Part shown: positions 12,788 to 23,585 of the stretch, in pieces
Position numbering within the stretch: the stretch's first letter is position 1
How the letters are laid out: the number at the start of each line of letters is the position of its first letter
NCBI GenBank assembly: GCA_032358165.1
Contig: JAALGY010000023.1
Coordinates: 2,976,001 to 3,040,000, forward strand
Reading direction: 5' to 3'
Length of the DNA: 64,000 nucleotides
From: Diplosphaera chodatii
Taxonomy: Eukaryota > Chlorophyta > Trebouxiophyceae > Prasiolales > Stichococcaceae
Notes under the pieces: generated by a model
Seen by the model: the letters and a program-made list of their open reading frames with translations, nothing else
What the model was told of the DNA's origin: nothing
The model's database searches: none
Translations under genes and position numbers: made by a program

Positions 12788-15700
12788 ATGTCCATGCGTC
12801 GCAGGAGGTGCCGTGGCTGGAGGTCAGCCGCCATGGACACCCCTGGCACGCCCCCCGGGCAGCGACGGAGGCCCATGCCTGCTGTAGCAGAGGCAGCACT
12901 ACCTGAGACGCCACGCCCGCAGCGGACCCGGCGGCGGCGGCCACTGTCCACAGGTGGACACGATCGATCCTGCACGCCTTTCAAAACATCAGCTTCTGCC
13001 TGCATGCTCACAGTCATGCTGCTGGTGTGCCGCAAGCAACAGACTGCTTGTTGCATGCACAAATATAGGCATCCAGGTAGAAGAGCAGCGGCAGCCGCAT
13101 GCCGCGCCGGCACAGCAGCAGTCGCACAGCTGGACCAGGCGTCGTCCGAGCAGCCTGCGCATGCTGCAGTGGGTGGGCAGTGCATATGCAGCAGTCATTG
13201 TGGCGGTCATGCTGGGACTGCTGCTGGCCCATAGCATGACCACCCTGCAGGTGCGTGTCACATTCTTGAGCATGTGGCAAAATCCTGTACCAGCACGGGT
13301 TTCTATCATCCGCCCAACTTCAGAGGGTCATGGGAAAGCACACATTGCCCATCAGTGGTTGCTCCCTTGCTTCTGCAGGCGCCATCGACGGCTGCAGTGG
13401 GTGCGTGCAGATTGACGCATGCTCAGCTATTGTCCTTGATCACTTTGTTGCTTGGCTGCATGTGTATTGCCTATGCTTGTATTGTGGCAGGTACCTTGTG
13501 CATGCACATCTACAAGCATGCATGCTGTGTGCATCCTGTAGGCATGGCGGTCGGTGGCCACCAGCGGTCTGCAGGTATGAACATCAAGCTGCAGGATGCA
13601 GGTGTCATGGGATTGTGTGCCTCCAAGTCTGCATGCACAGCAGGGAGGGAACATGCTGTCTTCAGTGTCGATTGTGTAGACGCAGGACACACCTTCCGGA
13701 CGCCTTACGGGGCCATGCAGTCTTTTGAGGCTGACCCCTTCACCGCTGATGGTGAGGCTTCTGGTGACTCCCATACCAGTCACTGCCCGACACTGCATCT
13801 GTCACTGCATCTGTAGATGCAGTGTCAACAGACCAGGATTGACGCAATACTGGTGTGTGTCTGAAGCCATGCTGAGGTCTTGCTTACATCCATCAGTGCC
13901 TGTTTCTCTTCAGTACAAGCACATATGAGGACGAATTCTGACAAATTGCTCTCTGCAATTGAGTGCAGGTGCTCCAACTTCCGCCGCTAATGCATCCACC
14001 ACCTCCGGAGCAGCAGGTCAGTCATAATTCGCACCACTACATGTGCAGGGCACATTCCGATGCATGTGCAAACTTGGCTGCCGCCGTCCTGCACATGGCA
14101 CACAATGGAGACACAAGGCACTGGACTGTGCGCGACAGCTGATTTTGATGTTGTGATCTGTCACTGTAGATGGCAATAATGACACAAAACTGCTTTAATC
14201 GGCGTGCCTTCATGCGAGGTGGCCTGGAAGCGGGACAGGCGCCGCGCCGAAGCAGCCGCAAGCGCCAGCCGAGTCGACGAGCTGCGCCAGACCCTGGCGG
14301 CGAGGGGACACGCGAGGGCGGGTCCTCCAGCGGCAGCAATGGCAATGGCGGCGGTGACGGCCAGCAGCCTGGCGGCGGTGCAGCCGGCGGCGACGACGGC
14401 AACGACGGCGACGGCCGCCGTGACGGCGGCAGCGACGGCGTGGAGCCATTTGACTTGTTCGCCGAGGAGGACGCGCAGGCGGACGAGGACTACGAGCTGC
14501 CGCAAGATGACGCTGGGGTGGACAACGCGGCCGAGGACCATGCGCACATTGAGGTGCGCAACTTCGTCTTGGAGCCCCGTGCCCCCCAAATGTCTGCAAT
14601 CTTGAGCTTGATTGGACACACTGCTGTTGCATATTGACAATGGCCAGACACAGGGCACACTGTGCTGATGCACATGTTCAGGCTTTCATCAATGGCATTT
14701 GTAGGTCCCGCCAGCATGGGAGGCGCCGCACATGGCCGGCGCGTCAACGCTGAACGTGCAAGCCCTGTCGCCTGATGCAGCTGCAGCCATCGATGCCCTG
14801 GTAGCCGACATCGTCAGCGGCGAGGTGCATACGGATGCGGAGGTGGTGGCACAGCTGGCGGACATCCTCGATTCGCCTCATTTTGTGGTGAGCTCCTGCA
14901 TGGACATCAGGTGCCACCCTCTGCCAAAATGCTGGCAAGGTGCAGGCTTGAGCAGCGTCGCAATGCTCAAGGTTGTCCGCAGCCCTTCCTGACTCCTGCT
15001 ACTTCTTGCAGACCCCACCGACTCCACAGTGTTGCTCTGATTCAATGTTGCTGACTTGCAGCCCGAGGAGCTGCGCCCAGGCGCTTCTGCGCGGTGGCAA
15101 CGCATCGTGGGCGCGGCTGTTCAGGAGGGGCGCAAGCTCCGGGTGGTGCTTTTACCTCCTGGCTGCGATCATCTCCTGCTCTTCTGAATGGTTGTGCACT
15201 TTGGCAGCAGCCTGACTGCCAAATGCTTACAGTACAGATGCGCAATTGCTGACCTGTCGCACCACGCAGTTCAGCGTGTCCTGTCCTGCACACCTAGTAG
15301 CTCTTTGTATGCTTTGCACGTCGCCATTGACTTGTCAGCTCTATGCCCCTTGCCAGGTCTCCCTCTTGGTCGGCCTGTGCTCCCTGCGGGGCGACAACTT
15401 CCTGCATCCCAGAGCGCAGGCCGGCCTGCACGTGCAGTCGTGCATGGACGCCACGGGCCTGTCGCATGATGCAGGTGCCACTTTGAACGTGTGGCACTCT
15501 TCACTGTGCTCCTGCTGCAGCCATGCAATGCTTGGCCTGTCTGGTGCCACGATGGTCAAGTCTGCTGAGCGGTGCACACATGCCATGCTGATGGGGGTTG
15601 TTGACATGTGCAGTGCTCGCGGTGAACATCAATCCGGTGTGCATGCGGTGCCGATCTGGGTGAGTGGCAGCACAGTGGATGTTGGTAGACCCCGCTTGTC

Positions 15701-18700
15701 AGGGAGTCGACGCCATGGGGTTGACCAGCTGCTCACATGTACGGTGGATGTGCAGGGGTACGTGGGGTTGTGATCAACCCACCGGCCGACGGCTGGACGT
15801 CAACAAAGCCATCTTGCACATGATCATCGCCCTGCGCTGCAGCCACCCCCACGTTGAGTGCCGGACTCTGATGGCCCTTGGGGCCACTCCACGTCGGGTG
15901 AGACCCCAACAAACAATGTCGAGTTGCAGCATGCTGAAGCGGCCGACGAGTGGTCCGAGGCATGCCCAGGCAGCGTGTGCCGACCCTGCCAGATGTGCAC
16001 ACCAGAACAGCAGGGGTGTGCATTGCTGCAGGCAGCGCAAGCGCTGTGCAGTGTCAACCTGTGTATTGACCTCTGCAGGCGGCTGAAGGCGGCGCACAAG
16101 GAACACGTAGTACAGCGCTTGCTCCCGAGCAGATTGTGGCTGTGGCTGCTGATGTAGGTCATGCTGGATGAGGCGCCGCCGCTGAAGGGCTGCTCAGGTG
16201 CAGCGGTCGAGGCCGAGATCAGGGAGGACTTCCGTCCTTTCTTCACCTTCCCGCGTGGTTATGCGGCGCTGCACCCGACCATGTTGGCGGGTAAGATTTC
16301 ATAACACTTGCTGCTGCATTGTCTTGTGTCTGGCATCACGCCATGCGTCTTATCAAAAATGCTGGGCGCTGATTTTCCCGTCTGGGTTACAACCTCACTG
16401 CATGTCCTGTACTCTCCATGCGGCTGCGCCTGCAGGGGCTTACGGCATGGACCTCAGCCGATCCTCTGCAGACGGCGACTGCTGCGGCACCCACGGGCAG
16501 GCCAAGGCACAGGCGGCCGAGCAGCTGTGCCTAGGCATGCAACGTGTGCACGAGGCGACTGCTGACACACCAGTGCAGCCTCTGACAGGCAAGACTTGTT
16601 GACAATATCCCCATCCCCAGATGCACTATGCTTCAGATGCACTATGCTTCAGATCTTCAGACTGTGACCCAAATCAGCAGCAAGCCAGCGGTCTGCACCC
16701 TGGGTACAGCAAACCTCAAACACCCTAAAATTCCAGCAACAGCAGCCAGTGCCTAGCTACTCCATAGGTTCCATTCATGACCTCCCAGAGTTTGACACCA
16801 TTGCCTCCCATGACAGGAGCGGAACTGCTGGTACGCGCAAACGCCAGCATGCTGCAGTGGGTCGGGGTCGGCTGCTGGTGCACCTCGGCCGAGGTGCATA
16901 CATGTATGCATTGCAAGTGAGAGGTGGCTGCTCGGCTTGCATGATTTGACCTGTCTCGCAGATGCGAGCATGACCACAGCACTGGTCGTCACCCCATCCC
17001 GCAGGCGCGCGCATGCGTGGACATCCCTGCCGGCCTGTCCGTTGCTGATGCCGCCAAGAGTTGCGACGGCATATCATCCAGCTGCACTGGTGCGTTTGAT
17101 GTGTTGGTTGAGCAATGCCATGTTTGAGCCCTACCGACAGGCTCTTGAGTCACGTGCCTGCAAAAGTCCTGGGCGTCAGTTCTAAATATGCTTCCTACGC
17201 TTTGCTCACGGGTGATCCAGTGTGACATGTCTGTGCAGGCACGCTCGGTGCCAGGTCGCGGCAGCTGCTGGACGAGGACTTCCCAGAGCGCGTTGAGCGA
17301 CGACGCGAGCAGGCACGCAATAACGCCCGCGCACGGTGCGTCGCCAGCCCCCCCGAGCATGTCCCCACCAGTCAGGGGGGTGTGGCTGACATTCTGTGCA
17401 GGCTGCATATGGCTGAGTGTAATTGCAGAGGCCCTGCGCCCGGCACCAGCGTGCAGCCCTCGCTTGAAACCATGAGTTTGTTGAACCGTGCAGGGAGGCC
17501 GCGCTGACCGACGAGCAGCGGCAGGCACGCAGTGATGGCGCCCGCGCCGCCGCCACCGCACGGTGCGTCGCCAGCCTCCCCGAGCATGTCCCCACCAGTC
17601 GGGGGGTGTGGCTGACATTCTGTGCAGGCTGCATATGGCTGAGTGTAATTGCAGAGGCCCTGCGCCCAGCACCAGCGTGCAGCCCTCGCTTGAAGCCATG
17701 AGTTTGTTCAACCGTGCAGGGAGGCCGCGCTGACCGACGAGCAGCGGCAGGCACGCAGTGATGGCGCCACCGCACGGTGCGTCGCCAGCCTCCCCGAGCA
17801 TGTCCCCACCAGTCAGGGGGTGTGGCTGACATTCTGTGCAGGCTGCATATGGCTGAGTGTAATTGCAGAGGCCCTGCGCCCGGCACCAGCGTGCAGCCCT
17901 CGCTTGAAGCCATGAGTTTGTTCAACCGTGCAGGGAGGCCGCGCTGACCGACGAGCAGCGGCAGGCACGCAGTGATGGCGCCCGCGCCGCCGCCACCGCA
18001 CGGTGCGTCGCCAGCCTCCCCGAGCATGTCCCCACCAGTCAGGGGGTGTGGCTGACATTCTGTGCAGGCTGCATATGGCTGAGTGTAATTGCAGAGGCCC
18101 TGCGCCCGGCACCAGCGTGCAGCCCTCGCTTGAAGCCATGTACGTGTCAATCTGTGCAGGCTGGCCGCGATGACCCCCGAGCAGCGGAGGGCACGCACCG
18201 CCGCCGCCAACACAAGGTGCGCATCGCCAGCCTCCCCGAGCATGTCCTCGCCAGGGTGCTTCAGTCAGGGGCGGTGCTGGCACTTTGCGCAGGCGGTGTA
18301 TAGCCAATTGAACAGGCCCTGCGACCAGCGCCAGCGTTCAGGCCTGCAGCAAAGCGTGTGTGCAACCTCCTTCCTGTCCTTCAGACCCTCTGCACCGGGC
18401 AAACTTGCGGGCTTGACATCTACCCATCTTTCACAGCCTGCAGTCACGCATTCGCTACCCACTCGCGCCATCCTTGCTGGCAGCCCACTTTACAGAGCCA
18501 CAATGATGGTGAGGACCATGAAACGTGTGATGTACAGGAATCGGCTCGCGGCAGCAAAAGCATCAGCGGGGGTGCCGGAGACGGTAGCTCTGGCGGCGCA
18601 GGTCGTCAGTTCACACAGCGAGGGGCAGCGGCTGACGGCGCCCGGCGTGCAGCTCTACCGAGACAGCCGCCAGAAACAGTATTGGCAGCTCGGCAAGTCA

Positions 18701-18997
18701 GGCCAGCCACCAGATAAGGTCTGGGTAAAATTCGTCATTGGGATACAGGGCAAGACGAAGAATGTGCTACTCGGCGACGGCATGCCCCATGAGGTGACAG
18801 CCGCCGCCAACCGCGTCGCGCGCCGCTTCCACGATGCTCGACTCGCAGCTTCGCCGGAGTGGCAGGAGCTGGTGAAGGCTGCGACGGGGGGCACATTCGC
18901 CGCAGAGCTCAAGAAGTGGTTCCAGCAAGCGCTGGCGGAAGCACAGGCACAGGCCGCAGGTGCCACAGCTGAGGAGAGAGCGGTGTTCGGAAAATAG
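12788..18997 (+). CDS. Uncharacterised multi-exon protein with repeated-exon array
   Basis: Starts at ATG 12788 with an Arg/Pro-rich segment. A second exon (from about 13069 or 13077) carries a membrane-spanning stretch, SAYAAVIVAVMLGLLLA. Later exons include an acidic Gly/Asp-rich part ending near 14590 (EPFDLFAEEDAQADEDYEL), 14713-14886, 15063-15150, 15359-15472, 15760-15898, 16080-16300 and 16438-16591, most with gtg/gta donors and TGCAG acceptors. Four modular exons of the 17.2-18.2 kb array follow. The last exon, from about 18490, ends with TAG at 18995-18997. It encodes a basic segment, then YWQLGKSGQPPDKVWVKF, and a C-terminal Ala/Glu-rich helix. No family was recognised. The repeated TDEQRQAR-type motif resembles helical repeats in mobile-element proteins of algae and animals. 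A one-base frame slip near 16155 suggests an assembly error or decay. The span could hold two genes, split near 16.6 kb. Confidence 0.45.
16614..16655 (+). repeat. Short direct repeat
   Basis: CAGATGCACTATGCTT occurs twice head-to-tail, followed by another CAGAT. Simple local duplication in non-coding or intronic sequence. Confidence 0.7.
17239..18216 (+). repeat. Tandem array of near-identical exon+intron units
   Basis: Exon-like blocks at 17494-17562, 17720-17776, 17934-18002 and a diverged one at 18160-18216 are 69, 57, 69 and 57 bases long. Each starts after CAG, ends before GTGCG and is flanked by phase-2 introns. Three introns (17563-17719, 17777-17933, 18003-18159) are 157 bases and nearly identical; the first (17336-17493) is 158. 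The peptide unit is EAALTDEQRQARSDG plus an Ala-rich tail; the last unit reads LAAMTPEQRRARTAAA. The preceding exon, 17239-17335, has a related end. Unit length is about 214-227 bp. The two short units lack 12 bases. All exon lengths are multiples of three, so copies can be added or lost without breaking the frame. Confidence 0.85.
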
Positions 18998-19010
18998 CAA
19001 GGATACACAG

Positions 19011-19120
19011 ACAGATGGAGACAGATAGATAGACAGAGACGGAGACAGCGACGGGGACAGAGACGGAGGCAGAGACAGACAGACAGACCGAGGCAGACAG
19101 ACAGACCGAGACAGACACAA
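19011..19120 (+). repeat. Purine-rich GACA/GAGACGG microsatellite
   Basis: Right after the stop of the upstream gene lies a run of imperfect GACAGA, GAGACGG and CAGACAGAC units. The plus strand is almost free of T. Probably part of the 3' untranslated region or just downstream. Confidence 0.9.
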
Positions 19121-19240
19121 CTTGTCATATGCGGGGTATATAGAACTTTAGGGTGGTGCCTTCGGTCTGCCGACGTGGTACGATAGCAGTAGGTGTGTGC
19201 AGGCTCATGTTCGCCTTCATCTCGGTGCATAGTGATTCGT

Positions 19241-19392
19241 GTATGTATACATTCAGCGTCGCATGATGCTCGGATCATGATTTAGGGTGCCAGGAGTGCA
19301 CTACATTCGTATTTGTGTATGTATACATTCAGCGTGGCAGGATGCTCGGATTATGATTCAGGGTGCCAGGAGTAGTGCAGCACATTTGTATT
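19241..19392 (+). repeat. Two tandem copies of a ~76-bp unit
   Basis: Two copies beginning with GTATGTATACATTCAGCGT start at 19241 and 19317. Each includes GATGCTCGGAT(C/T)ATGATT and GGGTGCCAGGAGT. The copies differ by a few substitutions and small indels near the end. Confidence 0.85.
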
Positions 19393-19564
19393 GGTCATGG
19401 GTGCGTGTAGGTTATGACAGATCGACAATGTATGTGCAGTAATGCCTCGTGTGCTGCGGTGGCATTTGCCGCACATTTTCGTCATATTTTCCTGCAGCAG
19501 ATCGACTGCAGAAGCCTTTTTGATAGTCGACATCTGCAGCGCCATTGCAGCTCTGTGGGAAGAA

Positions 19565-19572
19565 AACTGATG
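19565..19572 (+). repeat. Target-site duplication, left
   Basis: AACTGATG immediately outside the left hAT terminus, identical to 23131-23138. Confidence 0.92.
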
Positions 19573-19582
19573 CAGGGTTACG
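19573..19582 (+). repeat. hAT terminal inverted repeat, left
   Basis: CAGGGTTACG, the exact reverse complement of 23121-23130. Similarity drops after 10 bases. Confidence 0.9.
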
Positions 19583-19589
19583 TTGCACC

Positions 19590-19680
19590 GTGCAACCGTG
19601 CGCACGTGCACGGCGTTTGCACGCGTGCGCACGGCTGCACGGCAACCTTGAGATGCTCCAGTACCGTGTGCACGGCTCTG
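19590..19680 (+). repeat. Left subterminal GTGCGCAC-rich repeats of the hAT element
   Basis: Contains ACGCGTGCGCAC at 19621-19632, TGCACGGCA at 19636-19644 and several CCGTGC/GTGCAC variants. The same words recur near the right end. In the hAT family, transposase binds repeated subterminal motifs; that these are the sites is inference. Confidence 0.6.
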
Positions 19681-19927
19681 CCAGAAAATGTGATCTGCAG
19701 GGATCGCAATTGACCGGTCGCAGTCTGCAGTGCTTTTACAGCCGTCCGTGCCTACAGTTGAGTCTGAGTAGCCCGTTGGAGGTGTCTGCGACTAGTTTCG
19801 GGCGTGAAGGCAGGGTTGCAAGTGCAGAATGATGCATTTAGCTGTCGATTAGTCATCTGCATGTCACGTGAGCGATGGGACAGGGGACTGGAAACTGCAG
19901 TTCTGCACGAAGCCTGAAGCAAGCTGT

Positions 19928-22844
19928 TTACACATCATCAGGGGGCAGGTCATCGACATCCCACTTATGATACTCGACCTCCTCACGGCTGTCGACCTTG
20001 CGAAGCAGCCTGAGGTTACTGAAAACATAAACCAGATCTTCAGCACGGCGCGGTGTGAGACGGTTGCGCACACGGCTGTGGATGAAAGCATAATTGCTCC
20101 AATTCCGCTCGCTCGCACATGCTGAGGCTGGCTGGCTGAGCAGCTTGACTGCCAGCTCCTTCAGCGCAGGCGCGCTGACGCCAAGATCACGCCACCACTC
20201 AAAACCTGCCATGTCTCTGGCTGCCGCTCGCACTGTCTTGGAGCCAAACATGCCCTCCTTTGAGCGGTAGTTCTTCAGCTGTACAATGGCGGCTAGCGCC
20301 TTCTCTGGGGACAGGAAGCGCTCCGACATGGTGAGCAGCCCGGCCATCACCTGATCAAGAGAAGGGAGTGATCAGCATATGACAGCTTGACAGGAGAGTC
20401 GCATAGTGCATTGGGTATCACGCTCCACACAGCCTGCACAGCCGAGGCTGCACCTTCAGACGACTCAGGTCAGACGCTGTGCAGGGTGGCTGCTTCTCAC
20501 CTCGGGGTTCTCATCGGTGACATGGTCCTGGTACTCCGGATCCAGGCCGTATGCGGCTGCCATGAATGGCGTATGCATCATGTCCCACCGCCGGTCCCAC
20601 ATGATGGCGACGGCGTTGATCCTTGCCGCAGGCTGCTGCAGCCCTTTGATCGTCTCCTGCATGCACCGCATGTGACATTCAGTCAGACTACAGCAGCACT
20701 GTGCAGCAACACCATGGCAGCATTGTACAGCACAGCACGGCAGCACAGCGGCCGAAGAACCGCAGCAGGTGTTGCATAAGCTCATACAAGGGTCAAGACC
20801 AGGCTGCTGTGTGTAACTGGTGTGAACGCACCGAAACCTTGAAGGCGCCATGGTACAGCTTGCCCATGCAAGGCAGATCGCTGTCCGCCATGCGTAGCAG
20901 GTTCATGGCGCCCGCCACCAGCTCCACCAGGTCCTGTACATAGGTGCACAGCCTTGAACTGAAAGTGGGGCAGTTTGCTATGTTGAAATCATGCGCTGTA
21001 CCAGATTCATGATGGCCTGGCAGCACATCAGTTTGGGATATCGATTGGTACACAACTAAGTGCAGCCTCACCTTTGCATCAGCCCAGAAGGCTGGGTCCT
21101 GGAAGGTTGCCTTTACTGCCATAGCCTCGGGTTTGTACTTTTGGCGCTGTGCCCACTCATCATATGCGCCGTCCACCACCACCATTGTTTGCAGCGCCGC
21201 CTTGACTTCCAAAAGGCGCTGCAGCGCCAAGAAGTCAGTGCCAAAGCGCGTCTCGCCTGCGGAGATGATTGGCATGGCATGTGTTTGTGTATGTACCTGA
21301 CAGTTGCGCTGCAGTACAGCATGCAAGTGCTGTTGCGCGCAAGTAGAGTGTATCACCTGGTGAGATCAGCTCCAGCTTGGAATGCTCTCGAAAGGCATTC
21401 AGACTGTAGTGATGACGCCGAATGAAGCTGATGGCTCTGCGGCCCCGCTCGACAGTGCTGTGTGCCCAAGGCAGCTTCCCGACGTCCTCCAGAAACAGGT
21501 CTGCTACATGCGCTATGCACGGCTGCCAGGTGATATGCTCGTACCTGTGCATGTGATATGAGAATTCAGATAGCTGTTTGTCGCATGACAAGGCAACATG
21601 TTGACACTGAACAGACTCGCGAGTGCGTTGCTGCACAATGTAGGCAGTACATCGGCAGCATGCGCACTTTTGCATGATGATCTTGCCAGCTGCTTTGCAG
21701 TTGGCAGCGCTGTCTGTGCAGACCATTACGACTCTCTTTGGCCCAACCTCCTCGATTGCCTCGATAAGGATCTGCATCCATTGCACCAGTAGACTGTCAG
21801 CATCATGAACAGTTGCGTGAGCACCACAGCGCTTGAAACAGTGGCTGTCTTGCACGAACTGGTCAAGTGCATCCACTTGACAGGGTGCCAGCGGTGGTGC
21901 TGACCTTGGCAATGTAGGCACCAGTCTTTTGCTCGGCGCTGGCATTGATTGCACGCAAGAACTGCGCGCCTTTCACAGTGACCTGCGGCAAGTATGTAGA
22001 CGACTCCTATCACGGTGATATGACTCAGCTGCAAAACAGGATCTAGATTCAAGGGACAGGCCTTTGAGATCAGCATACCTTGAGAATGTTGATGAGTGAA
22101 TGATGGTTGACATCTTCCCAGCCATCAGAGACGATGGTGCAGCCGGTACGGTCCAGGTCTGCATCCACGTCCAATTGTGCTAGGCTGCGGTCAACGGCCA
22201 CCTTGGCCGTCTCCAGATGCGTGGTCCTCAGGCCGTCATAGCCTGCAGGCGTTGATGATGCTGGCAATGTTGCTGGTGCGCATGATAGCTCAGCTATGCA
22301 AGCACTCTAGGCTGACAGCAAGTCTGCAGGCAGTGCATCGTCACTTACTTGGGCCCTTATAACCAGCGCCATGAGCTGCCACTGCTGCCAGCATTCTGTC
22401 GAAGTACGGGCTGCGCGCATTGTTGAAAGCAATGCCGTTGGCGTAGAAGAAGGCTGCAACAGCTGCATCTGCGTCTGCCTTTCGGGTCTTTGCAAATGCC
22501 CTTGCCAGCGACCCGGCAACGGCACCGCTGACCTCAGCTGAACTGCTGCCAGCCATGCTGGCCTGACTGTCTGGCAGCCCGCCTGTCTGCACCACTGCTC
22601 TCTGCCGCTTCTTGTCGCGACTAGCATTGGCGCTGTCCTGCGCGTCTTGGCCATGCTGCCTTGCTGCCATGAAGTCTGCGCCATCACTGATGCACTTGCC
22701 AATGCCGAAACCTGGCAGGCCAAGAATGTGCGCGCGGATTCGGTACGGGCTCTTCAAGCCAGTGAAGTGACACTTGCAGAAGTTGCAGGTATGCCCAAGA
22801 TCAGTCTTTGTGAAGTATTGCCAAACGTCGATGTTGGCAGTCAT
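19928..22844 (-). CDS. hAT transposase
   Basis: Cut-and-paste transposase of the hAT superfamily with several introns. The N-terminal exon (22844-22349) has a BED-type zinc finger (CNFCKCHF, then H at IRAHILGLPG) and a basic linker (DKKRQR). Exon 22242-22079 restores GPSYDGLR across a gtaagt intron and gives CTIVSDGWEDVNHHS, the DUF659 block with the first catalytic Asp. Exon 21982-21905 follows. The next block gives VVMVCTDSAANCKAAG with the second Asp, then WQPCIAHVADLFLEDVGKL. The C-terminal exon holds the hATC dimerisation region, with SQPASACASERNWSNYAF carrying the catalytic Glu, and ends in TGA. The junction between 21905 and about 21800 could not be phased, so one exon may be mis-modelled or broken. 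Other joins look intact, and the gene fills the element between its termini. Confidence 0.9.
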
Positions 22845-23050
22845 GATCACATCCAATGCAGGACCAGATTCTTGTGGGAGCGACCCTGCTCGGCTATCAA
22901 TGTCCGATCGTGCAGAAGATTGCGTGGATCAATGCGTTAAGGATGTCTCTAGAGCATGTAAGCGACAGATATGCCATCAGCAGCCTTTAGGCCGTGTTTC
23001 TAGCATGCATGCTGATAGTCCTGTCACGTGCTGACGTCATTCAAGATCCT

Positions 23051-23102
23051 TGCACGCGTGCGCACGTACACGCGTGCGCACGCGTGCGCACGCTGCACGG
23101 CA
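23051..23102 (+). repeat. Right subterminal GTGCGCAC-rich repeats of the hAT element
   Basis: ACGCGTGCGCAC occurs three times, at 23054-23065, 23070-23081 and, overlapping by two bases, 23080-23091. TGCACGGCA follows at 23094-23102. The motif is nearly palindromic and matches the left subterminal block. Confidence 0.6.
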
Positions 23103-23120
23103 GGCCAAAGTGTCGTTTCT

Positions 23121-23130
23121 CGTAACCCTG
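23121..23130 (-). repeat. hAT terminal inverted repeat, right
   Basis: CGTAACCCTG on the plus strand, pairing with the left terminus over all ten bases. Confidence 0.9.
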
Positions 23131-23138
23131 AACTGATG
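23131..23138 (+). repeat. Target-site duplication, right
   Basis: AACTGATG immediately outside the right hAT terminus, identical to 19565-19572. Confidence 0.92.
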
Positions 23139-23585
23139 CAAAGGAGATGCGGGTCGCAAAAGTTGAGAGTGTAATGGCGAGGACCACACTGTGCGCAAGT
23201 GGCTGTGGAGCTGCACAAGCTGCAACGGCGAAGTCCTTTGCCAGCGTGCGTCCACGTCACAGGAGGCAGTCCTTCCGGCAGCAGGAAGTCTCGACAACAG
23301 GGCGCGCGTCCTGCATGTTCAGAGGAGCTGCGACGGGTCGGTCGTCTTGATGACTTCAGCAAGCGATGCGGTAGTGCTATGCAACTTCTTTTGTGCGGCG
23401 AAGGTCTGGAACGATCTGCGCACAGACACGCCGATTCGGTTGCCGACTGTCGGCCTGCTTCGCCTGTCGCTTCGCATAGGGCGCAATGCGGCGCATGATG
23501 CCCTTCGAATGGCGTGTTGTATCTCATGATATGTAGGATCAAGTTGCGCACCCGTTTCCGTCGGCGGTGACACGGATTGGGCAGC
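23139..23585. other. SAS-6 upstream region
   Basis: 447 bases between the hAT element and the SAS-6 start. Open frames exist on both strands (for example a plus-strand frame to 23529 ending in TGA), but none matches a known family. The SAS-6 promoter and 5' UTR should lie here. No clear TATA box was seen. Confidence 0.4.

Larger units (their letters stand above)
19573..23130 (-). mobile_element. hAT-superfamily DNA transposon, apparently complete
   Basis: 3558-bp element. Ends are an exact 10-bp inverted pair, CAGGGTTACG at 19573-19582 and CGTAACCCTG at 23121-23130. Both ends are flanked by a perfect 8-bp direct repeat, AACTGATG, at 19565-19572 and 23131-23138. Eight-bp target duplications and CAGGG-type termini are established hAT features. 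Inside, the minus strand encodes a hAT transposase with all main domains. Both subterminal regions carry ACGCGTGCGCAC repeats that may be transposase binding sites. The insertion lies between the gene ending at 18997 and SAS-6, about 450 bp upstream of the SAS-6 start. The perfect target duplication and well-kept coding exons suggest a fairly recent insertion. Confidence 0.92.

Noticed and set aside
16989..18243. Long minus-strand frames of 345 and 270 codons across the exon array
   Set aside because: They are antisense to the tandem repeat and repeat because the DNA repeats. The plus strand has regular splice sites and phase-matched modular exons, which explain the region better.
12788..18997. 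KDZ-type transposase
   Set aside because: The repeat motif and exon style made this tempting, but no KDZ catalytic block was found and no termini or target duplication were seen.
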